A DNA stretch of 64,000 bases from Amorphochlora amoebiformis. Taxonomy: Eukaryota; Cercozoa; Chlorarachniophyceae. Position numbers and translations under genes: made by a program. Below are positions 63,150 to 64,000 of this stretch, piece by piece (the first letter of the stretch is position 1; every line of letters starts with the position of its first letter). The stretch lies in the NCBI GenBank assembly GCA_054601695.1, contig BAAHQB010000001.1, forward strand, positions 1,612,001 through 1,676,000. Reading direction: 5' to 3'. Under the pieces are notes generated by a model that was given only the letters and a program-made list of their open reading frames with translations, was not told the DNA's origin and searched no databases.

Positions 63150-64000
<851 letters not shown>

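Overview
The window is nuclear DNA of a eukaryote, most likely a unicellular alga. It carries TTAGGG-type telomeric repeats in both orientations, very long AT dinucleotide tracts, (GA)n tracts and tandem minisatellites. Small islands of protein-coding exons are scattered through this repeat sea. No long open frame is a gene by itself: the long frames reading [18 protein letters not shown] or LTLTLT are simple repeats. Genes appear only when the islands are joined through GT..AG splice sites in matching phase, which I did by hand.

Layout. (1) About 1.15-17.0 kb, minus strand: a many-exon gene, unresolved at both ends, that encodes at least three copies of an unrecognised module with a G..G...(I)ND(I/V)Y...W(V/A)IG pattern. 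(2) 17.19-22.21 kb, plus strand: a complete 16-exon EamA/DMT-family transporter (426 residues) with a signal-peptide-like and Arg-rich N-terminus. It lies head-to-head with gene 1. (3) 22.2-25.6 kb: a convergent intergenic region without a supported gene. (4) 25.64-58.68 kb, minus strand: a complete gene of 35 small exons (1,806 coding nt spread over 33 kb). All phases close, giving 601 residues. The protein combines an SPX-like N-terminus, a Ca2+-binding EF-hand region and a full three-repeat mitochondrial carrier (SLC25) of the ATP-Mg/phosphate (SCaMC) type. (5) 59.03 kb to beyond the window end, plus strand: an MscS-family mechanosensitive channel (12 exons seen), divergent from gene 4 across 346 bp.

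The main biological interest is gene 4. SPX domains sense inositol pyrophosphates (phosphate status), EF-hands sense calcium, and SCaMC carriers exchange ATP-Mg for phosphate. The fusion would put two sensors on one phosphate carrier. The main genomic interest is intron structure. Introns are built almost wholly of AT, telomeric and GA repeats, and many intronic minisatellites are amplified copies of exon edges including their splice sites, leaving families of decoy half-exons.

Limits: exon edges come from reading-frame continuity, splice consensus and recalled family patterns. No alignment or RNA evidence was available. The left gene is only partly resolved, and the organism cannot be named from this sequence.
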